Positions 1 to 8,157 of a DNA stretch of 64,000 nt are shown here, in pieces; within the stretch, counting starts at the first letter, position 1, and every line of letters begins with the position of its first letter. Location of the stretch: positions 496,001-560,000 of the forward strand of contig NZ_JAWQJT010000003.1 in NCBI RefSeq assembly GCF_033441515.1, given 5' to 3'. The position numbers and the translations under genes are program-made. A model generated the notes under the pieces. That model saw nothing but the letters and a program-made list of their open reading frames with translations. It had not been told where the DNA came from and did no database searches. Source of the DNA: Amycolatopsis solani (GTDB lineage Bacteria; Actinomycetota; Actinomycetes; Mycobacteriales; Pseudonocardiaceae).

Positions 1-471
1 GTACACGCCGCCGAGCGTGCCCCGCGTATCCGCCCAGAACTCCTCGTCCTCGAGGCGTTTCGGCGGCCAGTAGCGGCCGGTGTCGATGCCGGGAACCCGG
101 TCGGCCAATGTTGCGCTGTCCCATTCTTCGTACGGGACACCGAGCTCGTCGAACAGCGGCAACCACGACCCGCGCGGGGCAGCGTCGACGTCCAGCATCA
201 CCAACCCGGACCGGCGGAACGTCGCCAGGTCACCGACGTCGTGCCCGAGGTGCCCGGCCCAGTCCCGCCAGCCGAAGTGCGCCTCCCACGCCATCGCCAC
301 CCCGGCGGCGGTCGAGAAGTTGAACCGCACGACCGCGCTCGACGCCGACGTCGACCCCTGCCCCGCCCCGGGAGCACGGTCCAGCACGACCACCTTCCGC
401 CCCGCCCGGGCCAGCTCGAGCGCGATCGACGACCCGATCACCCCGGCGCCGACCACCACCACGTCCACCAT
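1..471 (-). CDS. FAD-dependent oxidoreductase, DAO family (partial)
   Basis: The N-terminal 157 codons of a flavoprotein that runs off the left edge of the window. It opens with a Rossmann FAD motif (VVVVGAGVIGSS, about residues 4-15) followed by an acidic strand end (VVLDR), the pattern of the D-amino-acid oxidase/sarcosine oxidase fold. An AAGGGGA Shine-Dalgarno-like stretch precedes the ATG. The substrate cannot be told from the N-terminus; the family oxidises amines or amino acids with O2 or a quinone as acceptor. It lies downstream of, and on the same strand as, the CubicO-type hydrolase, 125 nt away. The rest of the gene is outside the window. Confidence 0.85.
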   Translation of the reverse strand, partial: MVDVVVVGAGVIGSSIALELARAGRKVVVLDRAPGAGQGSTSASSAVVRFNFSTAAGVAMAWEAHFGWRDWAGHLGHDVGDLATFRRSGLVMLDVDAAPRGSWLPLFDELGVPYEEWDSATLADRVPGIDTGRYWPPKRLEDEEFWADTRGTLGGVY

Positions 472-596
472 GCGCGTCCCCTTCGCCGAACGGAATCCGT
501 GGCGTCAGTCTCGGGCACGGCGGGCGGGAGCACAGTCGACCGTCGTCGTCGATCCGGCATTTCCGGCGCGACATCTGTAGTCGCCCGGCGGCGGAC

Positions 597-1967
597 TCAG
601 GGTGTCCGCTCGTAAAGCGTCCCCAACCGCACCAGGGTGAAGCGGCCGTCCGGGTCCGGTTCGAAGAACTGCACCGCCACGTGACTCCCGGGGCTGCCGG
701 TGTCCAGGACGAACCGGCTCCGCTCGCCGTCGACACAGGTGATCGGCACGGCCTGGCCACCGCCGGTTCGGCTGCCCATCAGGCGATCCCATTCGGTCAG
801 GCCGGCGTCCGGGAGCAACCGCGCGTGAAGCTGCCCGTCGTGCACCTCGACCGCTACCTGCCCGTCGGAGGCCCGGTAGCGGCCGGCGAACCGTGCACCG
901 TCGACCTCGAAGGGAGATTCAGGTGGAGCGATGGGGGCCGGGCCCTGGACGTCGAAGAACTCGTCGAGGAGCTCCGTGCACAGCGTGGAATGCAGCATCC
1001 CTCCGGTGGAGCTGTTGGTGAGCACCGCCAGCACGACCTTCTGCCCGGGAACGACGTAGAGCGTCGAGTGCATGCCGAGGTTGGCGCCGGAGTGCGTCAG
1101 GACCGGGTCGTCGCCTTCCCGGAAGATCCCCCAGCCGAGCCCGAAGTTCGCGCACCCGGGCAGGCAGCCCCAGAAGTCGTCGTACTGGGGTGTGCGCATC
1201 TGCTCGACGGCCGCCGCCGACAGGAGGGGGTGGCCGTCGAGGTGCATCCGCCCGAAGCGGATCAGGGCTTCGACGTCGAGCCACAAGCGCGAACCGGCCG
1301 GGCCGTACTCGGGCCAGACCCGCAGGCGGGGCACCCGCCTGACCGTCCCGTCCACGACGTGCCCGACGGCGGTCGAGTGGAGCAGCATCTCCTCGGCGTC
1401 CGCCGTCGCGGTCATGCCGAGCGGCTGGAGGATCCGGGAGCGCAAGGCGACGTCGAAGCGTTCGCCCGTGATCACCTCCACCAGGCGTCCGAGGGTGCTC
1501 ATTCCCATGTTGCTGTAGGAAAACCGGCGGCCGGGCTCGCCGGTGACGTTCAGCGTCGCGAGCTCGTCCATCAGCCGTTCGAGCACGTCGTCGCCCGGCG
1601 GGAGGTCCGGCAGGTAGTTGCCGGGCAGGCCGGACGAGTGGGTGAGCAGCATGCGCACGGTGATCGCCGCCGAGCGGTCCGGGTCGGCCGTGGTGAAGCC
1701 GGGGAGGTACGCCGTCACGGGGGCGTCGAGGTCGAGCCGTCCCTCGTCCACCAGGGTCATCGCCAGGGACGCGGTGAGCGTCTTCGTGACGGACCCGGCC
1801 GCGAACAGCGTGCCCGGCAGCACGGGAGCGCCGGTGTCCACGTTGACCGTCCCGGTCTCCGCCCGGACGAGCGTGCCGTCGTGCCACAGCGCGGCCGACG
1901 CACCCGTCACGGTGAACTTCTCCGCCAGCCGGGCCAGCCGCTCGGCGAGTTCGTTCGAGGTGAGCAT
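597..1967 (-). CDS. serine hydrolase, beta-lactamase class C / CubicO family
   Basis: A penicillin-binding-protein-fold hydrolase of about 456 aa. The nucleophile motif SxxK is SVTK (about residues 59-62), the Tyr motif is YSN, and a HSG triad replaces KTG near residue 290. A C-terminal domain of about 110 residues resembles the lipocalin-like tail of many CubicO esterases/peptidases. No signal peptide is obvious, so a cytoplasmic esterase or D-amino-peptidase is as likely as a beta-lactamase. I start at the ATG at 1967, which has AGGA 7 nt upstream. The next in-frame ATG (2018) lies inside the 20-bp palindrome and would give 17 extra residues unlike the family. It is divergent from the amidohydrolase operon. 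Confidence 0.88.
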   Translation of the reverse strand: MLTSNELAERLARLAEKFTVTGASAALWHDGTLVRAETGTVNVDTGAPVLPGTLFAAGSVTKTLTASLAMTLVDEGRLDLDAPVTAYLPGFTTADPDRSAAITVRMLLTHSSGLPGNYLPDLPPGDDVLERLMDELATLNVTGEPGRRFSYSNMGMSTLGRLVEVITGERFDVALRSRILQPLGMTATADAEEMLLHSTAVGHVVDGTVRRVPRLRVWPEYGPAGSRLWLDVEALIRFGRMHLDGHPLLSAAAVEQMRTPQYDDFWGCLPGCANFGLGWGIFREGDDPVLTHSGANLGMHSTLYVVPGQKVVLAVLTNSSTGGMLHSTLCTELLDEFFDVQGPAPIAPPESPFEVDGARFAGRYRASDGQVAVEVHDGQLHARLLPDAGLTEWDRLMGSRTGGGQAVPITCVDGERSRFVLDTGSPGSHVAVQFFEPDPDGRFTLVRLGTLYERTP

Positions 1968-1999
1968 CAGTCGATCCTGCCAGGTGAAAGGCCACAAGG

Positions 2000-2019
2000 G
2001 ATGCGACAGCTGTCGCATC
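2000..2019. promoter_or_regulatory. perfect 20-bp palindrome, probable operator
   Basis: GATGCGACAGCTGTCGCATC is its own reverse complement over all 20 bases. It sits between the divergent CubicO hydrolase (start 1967) and the amidohydrolase operon (start 2113), where a shared repressor or activator site is expected. The PucR-type regulator at the end of the amidohydrolase operon is the nearest candidate protein. Binding is inferred. Confidence 0.6.
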
Positions 2020-2112
2020 GAGAACTACGTCCGCACGACTCCTGTCCATACCTGGGCCAAACCCGGGGCTCTAGCGTGAGGTGACTCGCTGGAGAACGGA
2101 AGGAAGACGACG

Positions 2113-3549
2113 ATGTCACTCCTGCTGACCGGGGCGACCGTCATCGACGGCGTCACCGACAAGGGCGTCGAAGGCCGCGCGGTCCTGATCGAGAACGGCC
2201 GCATCGCGGCGATCGGCCGCCCGGACGAGCTGACCGGCACCGAGACCCTCGACTTCAGCGGGAAGTTCCTCATCCCCGGGCTGATGAACGCCAACGTGCA
2301 CCTCCTCGTCAACGTGCTCTTCGAGACGCTCGTCCGGTACGAGGGGCGCTACGAGGACCTGATCACCGAGGCCGCGCAGGTCGCGCTGGAGAACGGGCTG
2401 ACGACGGTCTTCGACACCTGGGGACCGCGCCGGGCGCTGACGGCGGTCCGCGACCGCATCGACCGCGGCGAGACGCCCGGCAGCCGGATCCGCTGCGCCG
2501 GCAACATCGTCGGGTTCGACGGCCCGTTCTCCGACGACTTCGACAAGCGGATCCCCGGCGTCGGCAGCTCCCGCTTCGTCGACCGGGTGAACGCGGCCTG
2601 GGTCGAAAACGTCGGACGGCACCTGATGTGGCTGACGCCCGAAGAAGTCGGCAAGGAGGTCCGCGCCTACCTCGAACGCGGGGTCGACTTCGTCAAGTAC
2701 GCGTCGAACGAGCACGGCGGGGCTTCGGCCGGCGCCTTCCTCCAGTTCTCGGAACGCACGCAGCGCGTCATCGTCGACGAGGCTCACCGCGCCGGGCTGA
2801 CCGCGCAGTCCCACACCGGGACGGTCGAAGGCCTGCGGATGGCCTTGGAAGCGGGCTGCGACCTCGTGCAGCACTGCAACATGACGGGCCCCACCGAAAT
2901 CCCGCGCGAAACCCTCGAACTCTTCGCCGAGAAGAACTGCGGCGCCGTCATCTTCCCGCTGACGGAAAACGGTATCAAGGTGCTGAGGGAGTCCATTTCG
3001 GACTTCGAGTGGACGCTGTGGAAAGCCTCGGACACCAACGCCCGCAACCTCATCGGCTCGGGAGCGTCGATCCTGCTCGCCAACGACGGCGGCATCTTCG
3101 CCCCGGAGGTCATGAACGAGCCGATGATCAAGGGCACCTGGAACGGCCTGCCCGAAGACGAGGCACTGGGCCGCCTGGCGACCGGGCACTTCGTCTGGCT
3201 GCGCGCGATGGAGGAAAAGGGCATGGCGCCGATGGCGTTGCTGCACGCGGCCACCCGCAACATCGCCGAGGCCTACCACGTCGACGACGACCTCGGGACG
3301 ATCGAGGCCGGCAAGATCGCCGACCTCGTCGTCCTCGACGAGAACCCCTTGCTGGGCGCCAAGAACTACCAGAGCATCCACGCCGTCATCAAGGACGGCG
3401 CCGTGGTGGACCGCGACGCGCTGCCGGAGCAGCCGCTGCTGACCGCGGAACTCGGTCCCGCGCTCGAGGAAGAAGCCCGCTTCAAGAAGGCCATCCACCA
3501 CGGCGCACGTCTGCCCGGGTGCCCCTCCTGCGTGAGCGGAGACCACTGA
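2113..3549 (+). CDS. amidohydrolase family protein
   Basis: A 478-aa metal-dependent hydrolase of the imidazolonepropionase/prolidase-like amidohydrolase group: an N-terminal beta-sandwich (TGATVIDG), a TIM barrel and a C-terminal return to the sandwich (GTIEAGKIADLVVLDENPL). Likely metal residues are the Lys in FVKYASN, His in AQSHTGT, His in LVQHCNM and Asp in LLANDGG. The usual HxH after beta-strand 1 reads NVH (GLMNANVHL), so the first His is Asn, which is unusual. It is the first gene of a five-gene operon with ATGA-type overlaps. It probably hydrolyses an amide, N-acyl amino acid or dipeptide; the substrate is unknown. Confidence 0.88.
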   Translation: MSLLLTGATVIDGVTDKGVEGRAVLIENGRIAAIGRPDELTGTETLDFSGKFLIPGLMNANVHLLVNVLFETLVRYEGRYEDLITEAAQVALENGLTTVFDTWGPRRALTAVRDRIDRGETPGSRIRCAGNIVGFDGPFSDDFDKRIPGVGSSRFVDRVNAAWVENVGRHLMWLTPEEVGKEVRAYLERGVDFVKYASNEHGGASAGAFLQFSERTQRVIVDEAHRAGLTAQSHTGTVEGLRMALEAGCDLVQHCNMTGPTEIPRETLELFAEKNCGAVIFPLTENGIKVLRESISDFEWTLWKASDTNARNLIGSGASILLANDGGIFAPEVMNEPMIKGTWNGLPEDEALGRLATGHFVWLRAMEEKGMAPMALLHAATRNIAEAYHVDDDLGTIEAGKIADLVVLDENPLLGAKNYQSIHAVIKDGAVVDRDALPEQPLLTAELGPALEEEARFKKAIHHGARLPGCPSCVSGDH

Positions 3550-4493
3550 TGCCGGTGTGGGAACAGCACTGCTGCCTTCCGCTCGACCCGGACACCGACG
3601 TCGACGTGCTGTGGCGGTACGCGAAGGCGGGCGCGTCGTTCGTGTCGGTCAACGTCGGCTACGCGCCGCACGACGTCGCGGAGACGATCAAGGTGGTCTC
3701 GGGGTTCCGGCACCAGCTGCTGGCGCGGCCCGACCGCTACGTCCTGGCCCGCACGGCCGGCGACGTGCGCGAGGCCGAGGCCACCGGACGGCTCGCGGTC
3801 GCGTTCGACCTGGAGGACACCCGCCCGCTCGGCGGCCGGACCGACCTGGTGCAGACCTACTACGACCTGGGCGTGCGCACCATGCTGCTGACCTACAACA
3901 AGCGCAACGCCGCCGGCTCGGGCTGCCACGACGAAACCGACCACGGCCTGACGGAGTTCGGCCGGGAGGTGGTGGCCGAGATGAACCGGGTGGGCATGGT
4001 GGTCGACGCCGCGCACTGCTCGTACCGGACGTCGATGGACGTCTTCGCGGCGTCGACGGCACCGGTGGTGGTGTCCCACACGGCGGCGCGGGCGGTGCAC
4101 GACGATCCACGCAACGTCCGGGACGACCAGCTGCTCGCGTGCGCGGCGACCGGGGGCGTCGTCGGGATCAACGGGGTGGGCATGTTCTTGGGGGACAACG
4201 ACGCGAGCACCGAGGCGCTCGTCCGCCACGTCGAGCACGCCGTGGAGCTGGTCGGCTGGGAGCACGTGGGCCTCGGGCTGGACTACTGCTTCGACCAGGT
4301 CGATGACGAGCTGGCCGCCAACCCCGACCTGTTCCCGGCGAGCTACGCGCAGTGGGACCGGCTGGAGTTCATCGAGCCGGAACGCCTGCCCGCCATCACC
4401 GCGGCCCTGCTGGACCGCGGTCACACACCGGAGACAGTGGAGGGGATCATGGGCGGGAACTTCCTGCGCCTGGCGGAAAAGGTGTGGCGATGA
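3549..4493 (+). CDS. membrane dipeptidase family (peptidase M19)
   Basis: A 314-aa homologue of renal dipeptidase. Recognisable zinc-site elements are Glu in AFDLEDT, His in VDAAHCS, His in VVVSHTA and Asp in GLGLDYC; the C-terminus GGNFLRLAEKVW is typical. The N-terminal HxD ligand pair is not in its usual form: the protein opens MPVWEQHCCLPLD. Family members hydrolyse dipeptides, including ones with D-residues, and some act on beta-lactams. The ATG overlaps the preceding stop by one base and its own stop overlaps the next ATG, so the operon is translationally coupled. It may feed amino acids to the following oxidase. Confidence 0.88.
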   Translation: MPVWEQHCCLPLDPDTDVDVLWRYAKAGASFVSVNVGYAPHDVAETIKVVSGFRHQLLARPDRYVLARTAGDVREAEATGRLAVAFDLEDTRPLGGRTDLVQTYYDLGVRTMLLTYNKRNAAGSGCHDETDHGLTEFGREVVAEMNRVGMVVDAAHCSYRTSMDVFAASTAPVVVSHTAARAVHDDPRNVRDDQLLACAATGGVVGINGVGMFLGDNDASTEALVRHVEHAVELVGWEHVGLGLDYCFDQVDDELAANPDLFPASYAQWDRLEFIEPERLPAITAALLDRGHTPETVEGIMGGNFLRLAEKVWR

Positions 4494-5689
4494 CCCGCGT
4501 CGTGGTCGTGGGCGCCGGTGTCGTCGGGCTCTCGTGTGCTTGGTTCCTGCAGGAGCACGGCGCGGACGTCACCGTCCTGGACCGGTCGGGCGTGGCGGCG
4601 GGTGCCTCGTGGGGCAACGCCGGCTACCTCGTGCCGGCCATGGTGGCGCCGCTGGCGGAGCCGGCCTTGCTGCGCGAGGGCGTGCGCAGCCTGCTCAGCC
4701 CGGGCTCGCCGGTCTCGGTGAGCGGGCGGCCGCCCGTGGCGTTCCTGGCCGGGTTCGCCCGGAACGCGACCGCGTCCCGGTGGCAGCGCGGGATGGCCGC
4801 GTTCGGGCCGCTGGCGGCGGACAGCCTCGGCACTTTCGACGAGCTGCTCAAGGGCGGTGTCGCGGCGGAGGTCCACGAGCGAGCCCTCCGGATCGGGTTC
4901 ACCGCCGGCCAGGACACCGCGGGGCTCGAACACGAGCTCGCCGGCGCGTCCTACCGGATCTCGGCGGGCCACGAGGCTCCGTTCTCCGACCGCGTCACGC
5001 AGGTCCTGCACCTGGAGGGGCAGCGGTTCCTCGCGCCGGGCGCGTTCCTCGACGCGCTCGCCGGATCGGTGCGCGAGCGGGGTGGCGAGATCGTCGAAGG
5101 CGCTCACGTGCGGTCGGTCGGCTTCGGGCCGCGGGGGCTGCAGGTGGACACCTGGGCCGGCCCGCCGCACCGGGCTGACGCCGTCGTGCTCGCGACGGGC
5201 GCGTGGCTGCCGGAACTGGGCCGCCGGTTGGGGGTGCGGGTGCCGGTGCAGGCCGGGCGCGGGTATTCGTGCAGTGTCCGGCTCCCCGAACCGCTCGAGG
5301 GTCCGGTCTACCTGCCCAGCGCCCGGGTGACGCTCACGCCGTACGGCGACCGGGTCCGCGTCGCGGGCACCATGGAGATCGCCGACCGGGACGCGCCCTT
5401 CGACGGCCGCCGCCTGGACGCCGTCTTGCGCTCGCTGCGCCCCCTGCTCGACGGCGGCTGGGACGACGTGCGGGAGCCGTGGGTCGGGTCCCGGCCCCTG
5501 ACCCCCGACAGCCTGCCGCTGATCGGGGCGACGAAGGTTCCCGGCGTCCACGTCGCGGGCGGCCTCGGCATGTGGGGTGTGACGCTGGGACCGGTCACCG
5601 GGAAGCTGCTCGCCGCCCAGATCACGGCCGGGACGTCCGTGCCCGAGCTGACTCCGTTCGACCCGCTGCGCCGAGAGAGGCTTCGATGA
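4490..5689 (+). CDS. FAD-dependent D-amino-acid dehydrogenase/oxidase-like
   Basis: A 399-aa flavoprotein of the DAO family. It has an N-terminal FAD motif (VVVVGAGVVGLS), ASWGNAGYLVP as in DadA-type D-amino-acid dehydrogenases, and the C-terminal GGLGMWGVTLGPVTGKLLA FAD-binding strand. It would convert an amino acid to a 2-imino acid with FAD reduction. The position between a dipeptidase and a RidA imine deaminase supports that role. The start overlaps the dipeptidase stop (ATGA) and its stop overlaps the RidA start. D- versus glycine/sarcosine specificity cannot be read from sequence. Confidence 0.9.
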   Translation: MTRVVVVGAGVVGLSCAWFLQEHGADVTVLDRSGVAAGASWGNAGYLVPAMVAPLAEPALLREGVRSLLSPGSPVSVSGRPPVAFLAGFARNATASRWQRGMAAFGPLAADSLGTFDELLKGGVAAEVHERALRIGFTAGQDTAGLEHELAGASYRISAGHEAPFSDRVTQVLHLEGQRFLAPGAFLDALAGSVRERGGEIVEGAHVRSVGFGPRGLQVDTWAGPPHRADAVVLATGAWLPELGRRLGVRVPVQAGRGYSCSVRLPEPLEGPVYLPSARVTLTPYGDRVRVAGTMEIADRDAPFDGRRLDAVLRSLRPLLDGGWDDVREPWVGSRPLTPDSLPLIGATKVPGVHVAGGLGMWGVTLGPVTGKLLAAQITAGTSVPELTPFDPLRRERLR

Positions 5690-6051
5690 GTGCCGACCCG
5701 GTTACCCCGCCGCCCGCACCGGCGTTCCGCCGGCAGGGCGATCTCCTGCTGTTGTCGGGCCAGGTCGGGGTCGACGAGAACTGGCGGCCGGTGGGCGGGT
5801 CGTTCGCCGACGAGGCTCGCGCGGCTTTCGCGAACGTCCGGCGGGTGCTGGCCGAGGCCGGGGCGCAGCCGGACCAGCTGCTCAAGGTCACCGCCTACCT
5901 GGCCGACCTCGAGGACTGGGCGGGCTACAACGAGGTCTGGCTCGAGGAGTTCCCCGGCCGGCGACCCGCCCGGACGACGATCGGCGCGCGGCTGGTACCA
6001 CCCTTCCGTGTCGAGCTCGACGTCGTCGCGTGGCTCGGTGCGACCCCCTGA
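5686..6051 (+). CDS. RidA family (enamine/imine deaminase)
   Basis: A 121-aa YjgF/YER057c/UK114 protein. The catalytic Arg is in RRPARTTIGA, followed by the C-terminal VELDVVAW strand. RidA proteins hydrolyse reactive 2-imino/enamine acids to 2-keto acids plus ammonia. Coupling by ATGA overlap to an amino-acid-oxidising flavoprotein makes that role specific here: it should clear the imine that enzyme makes. Length is normal for the family (about 120-130 aa). Confidence 0.92.
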   Translation: MSADPVTPPPAPAFRRQGDLLLLSGQVGVDENWRPVGGSFADEARAAFANVRRVLAEAGAQPDQLLKVTAYLADLEDWAGYNEVWLEEFPGRRPARTTIGARLVPPFRVELDVVAWLGATP

Positions 6052-6067
6052 AGTTAGATTCGCGGGC

Positions 6068-7273
6068 GTGAGCGAAGGCCTGCAGCGAGTGGTGGACACC
6101 CTGGCCCGGCGGCTGGGCCGGGCGGTCGCGGTCGACGACGTCCACTTCCGGCTGCTCGCCTACAGCGCGCACGCCGGCCCGATCGACGACATGCGGGCGC
6201 GCGTGATCCTGACCCGCGAGGCGCCACCGGAGGGGGTCGCCTGGCTCCGGCGGTTCCGGCTCGCCCGCGCCGACGGCCCGGTCCGCCTTCCCGCCGCCCC
6301 GGAGCTCGGCCTGCTCCCCCGGGTCGCCATCCCGATCCGGTTCCAGGGCGTCCAGTTCGGCTACCTGTGGCTCATCGACGCCGACGATCCGGTGGACGAC
6401 GCCGGGCTCGCGCTCGCCGGGGCCGCGGCCGGCGAAGCCGCGGAGGTGCTGTTCCGCGAGCGGACCCTGGGCGAGCTGCACGACGCCCGCGTCGGGGAGT
6501 TCCTCCGTGATCTGCTGTCGGACGACCCCGCGGCCCGCGCCCTCGCCGCCGACGGACTCGTCGAATCCGATCTCTTCGCGGAGCGCGGTGGTGTCGTCGC
6601 CGTCGTCGTCGCGCCCCTGCCGGTCGCCGGTCAGGAGGTCGACGCGGGTGACCGCCTGGCGCTCGGCGCGGCGCTGCGCGCGGCCGCCGGCGCGTTGCCG
6701 GTGCGCGAGAGCATGGTCCTGGTCCGCCCCCGCCACGGCTTGCTCGTCGTGACGCAGCGCGCGGCGGAGCGGGCCACCCGGGTCGCGGACGAGCTGTGCT
6801 CGTCGGCGGAGCGGCGGCTGGGGCGCCCCGAGCGCTGGCGGGCCGTGGTCGCCGGGGTGGGCGGTCCGGCCGCGCGGCTGGCCGACGCCGCGACGTCGTA
6901 CCGGCAGGCGCTCGACGCGATCCGGGTCGCCGACGTCATCCCCCGGTTCCGGCCCGTCGCGCACCACGACGCGCTGGGGATCTACGCCCTGCTGGCCGCC
7001 CAGCCGCGCGAGCAGCTCCGCGGGATGGGGGTGGCCAGCGCGATCACGGCGCTCGTCGACGCCGACCCCGAACTGCTCGTCACCGCGGAGACCTTCCTGG
7101 ACCGCGCGGGCGACTCCCGCGCGGTCGCCGAGCGCCTCGGCGTGCACCGGGCGACGGTCTACCACCGGCTCCGCCGCATCGAGGAGCTCACCGGCTTCGA
7201 CCTGGGCGACGGCGAACGCCGCCTCGTCCTGCACCTCGGCATCAAGGCGGCGAAGCTCCTCGGCGACATCTGA
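6068..7273 (+). CDS. PucR family transcriptional regulator
   Basis: About 401 aa. The C-terminal HTH_30 domain (AERLGVHRATVYHRLRRIEELTGFDL, about residues 355-380) is diagnostic of PucR/CdaR regulators. The middle carries a GGDEF-like CdaR fold and the N-terminus a ligand-sensing domain. I use the GTG at 6068; no ATG is available in this frame before the conserved start and there is no strong Shine-Dalgarno, so translation may be coupled to ridA 16 nt upstream. PucR proteins usually sense catabolic intermediates such as purines or amino acids. It likely controls this operon, perhaps through the palindrome at 2000-2019. Confidence 0.88.
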   Translation: MSEGLQRVVDTLARRLGRAVAVDDVHFRLLAYSAHAGPIDDMRARVILTREAPPEGVAWLRRFRLARADGPVRLPAAPELGLLPRVAIPIRFQGVQFGYLWLIDADDPVDDAGLALAGAAAGEAAEVLFRERTLGELHDARVGEFLRDLLSDDPAARALAADGLVESDLFAERGGVVAVVVAPLPVAGQEVDAGDRLALGAALRAAAGALPVRESMVLVRPRHGLLVVTQRAAERATRVADELCSSAERRLGRPERWRAVVAGVGGPAARLADAATSYRQALDAIRVADVIPRFRPVAHHDALGIYALLAAQPREQLRGMGVASAITALVDADPELLVTAETFLDRAGDSRAVAERLGVHRATVYHRLRRIEELTGFDLGDGERRLVLHLGIKAAKLLGDI

Positions 7274-7290
7274 GGTGACCGCCGCGCGGC

Positions 7291-8157
7291 TCACCCCTTC
7301 CGGGCCACGCCCCACCGGGATTGGCGGATCGGGTCGTCGACGGCCGGGTCCGGGCCGCGGCCGTAGCGCGCCGTGTAGTCGGCGACCGGAAGTTCCGTGA
7401 CCTCCCAGCCCGCCGCCCGCAGCGCCGCCGCCGAGTCGGGACGGGCGTCGCCGTCGAGCAGGCTCGGCAGGTGGGACCCGATGGCCTCGCCCGTGCCCGC
7501 GTACAGCTCGTGGTCGCGGAACCCGGCCGTTTCCTGGCCGGGCACGATCTCGTAGCCCAGGTGACTGCCGGGGGCGGACAGCCGGTCGACCTGGGCCAGC
7601 ACCCGCTCCTCCACCGGACGCGGCAGGTACGGCAGCACCCCCTCGGCGATCCACGTCGTGGGCCGCTCCGCCGAGAACCCGGCGGCCAGCAGCGCGCCGT
7701 CCCAGCCGTCGGCGAGGTCGACGGCCAGCCGGTCGACGCGCACCCTCGCCCGCGCCCCGGCCGAGTCGAGAACCGCGGTCTTGAAGCCGAGCACGTCCGC
7801 GCGGTCGATCTCGAAGACCCGCTCCGCCGCGGGCAGGTCGAGCCGCAACGCCCGGGTGTCGAGGCCGGCGCCGAGCAGCACGACCTGCGGGGTCGCCGCC
7901 GCCCGCACCACGTCGTCGAAGACCCGGGTGCGCAGGCCGCAGTAGGCGCCCAAGCGACCCCACACCGGGTGCGCGTCGCCCTCCTCGACGTCCTCGATGC
8001 GCGTGGGCATCGCGACTCCGGTCCGGGCGTGGCGGACGAAGTGCTCGGCGTAGCGGTCCCGGACCAGGCCGTCCGGGCGGTGGGTCTCGATGGCCCGGGT
8101 GGCGGCGATCATGAGGGCGGTCGTGCTCACTCCCCCGGCCAGTCCGACGTCGCTCAC
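7291..8157 (-). CDS. class I SAM methyltransferase, leucine carboxyl methyltransferase-type
   Basis: A 288-aa methyltransferase of the LCM/PPM1-like family common in actinomycetes. It shows the SAM-binding loop VVLLGAGLDTRALRL, the acidic VFEIDRADV and the motif WIAEGVLPYL. The GTG start overlaps the P450 stop by 4 nt (GTGA), so both are one transcript. Such P450/O-methyltransferase pairs often tailor secondary metabolites, but no biosynthetic core enzyme is in the window. It meets the PucR gene tail to tail, 17 nt away. Confidence 0.88.
   Translation of the reverse strand: MSDVGLAGGVSTTALMIAATRAIETHRPDGLVRDRYAEHFVRHARTGVAMPTRIEDVEEGDAHPVWGRLGAYCGLRTRVFDDVVRAAATPQVVLLGAGLDTRALRLDLPAAERVFEIDRADVLGFKTAVLDSAGARARVRVDRLAVDLADGWDGALLAAGFSAERPTTWIAEGVLPYLPRPVEERVLAQVDRLSAPGSHLGYEIVPGQETAGFRDHELYAGTGEAIGSHLPSLLDGDARPDSAAALRAAGWEVTELPVADYTARYGRGPDPAVDDPIRQSRWGVARKG

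Noticed and set aside
2001..2018. ATG at 2018 as start of the CubicO hydrolase
   Set aside because: It lies inside the perfect palindrome, gives a non-family N-terminus and has a poorer ribosome site than 1967.
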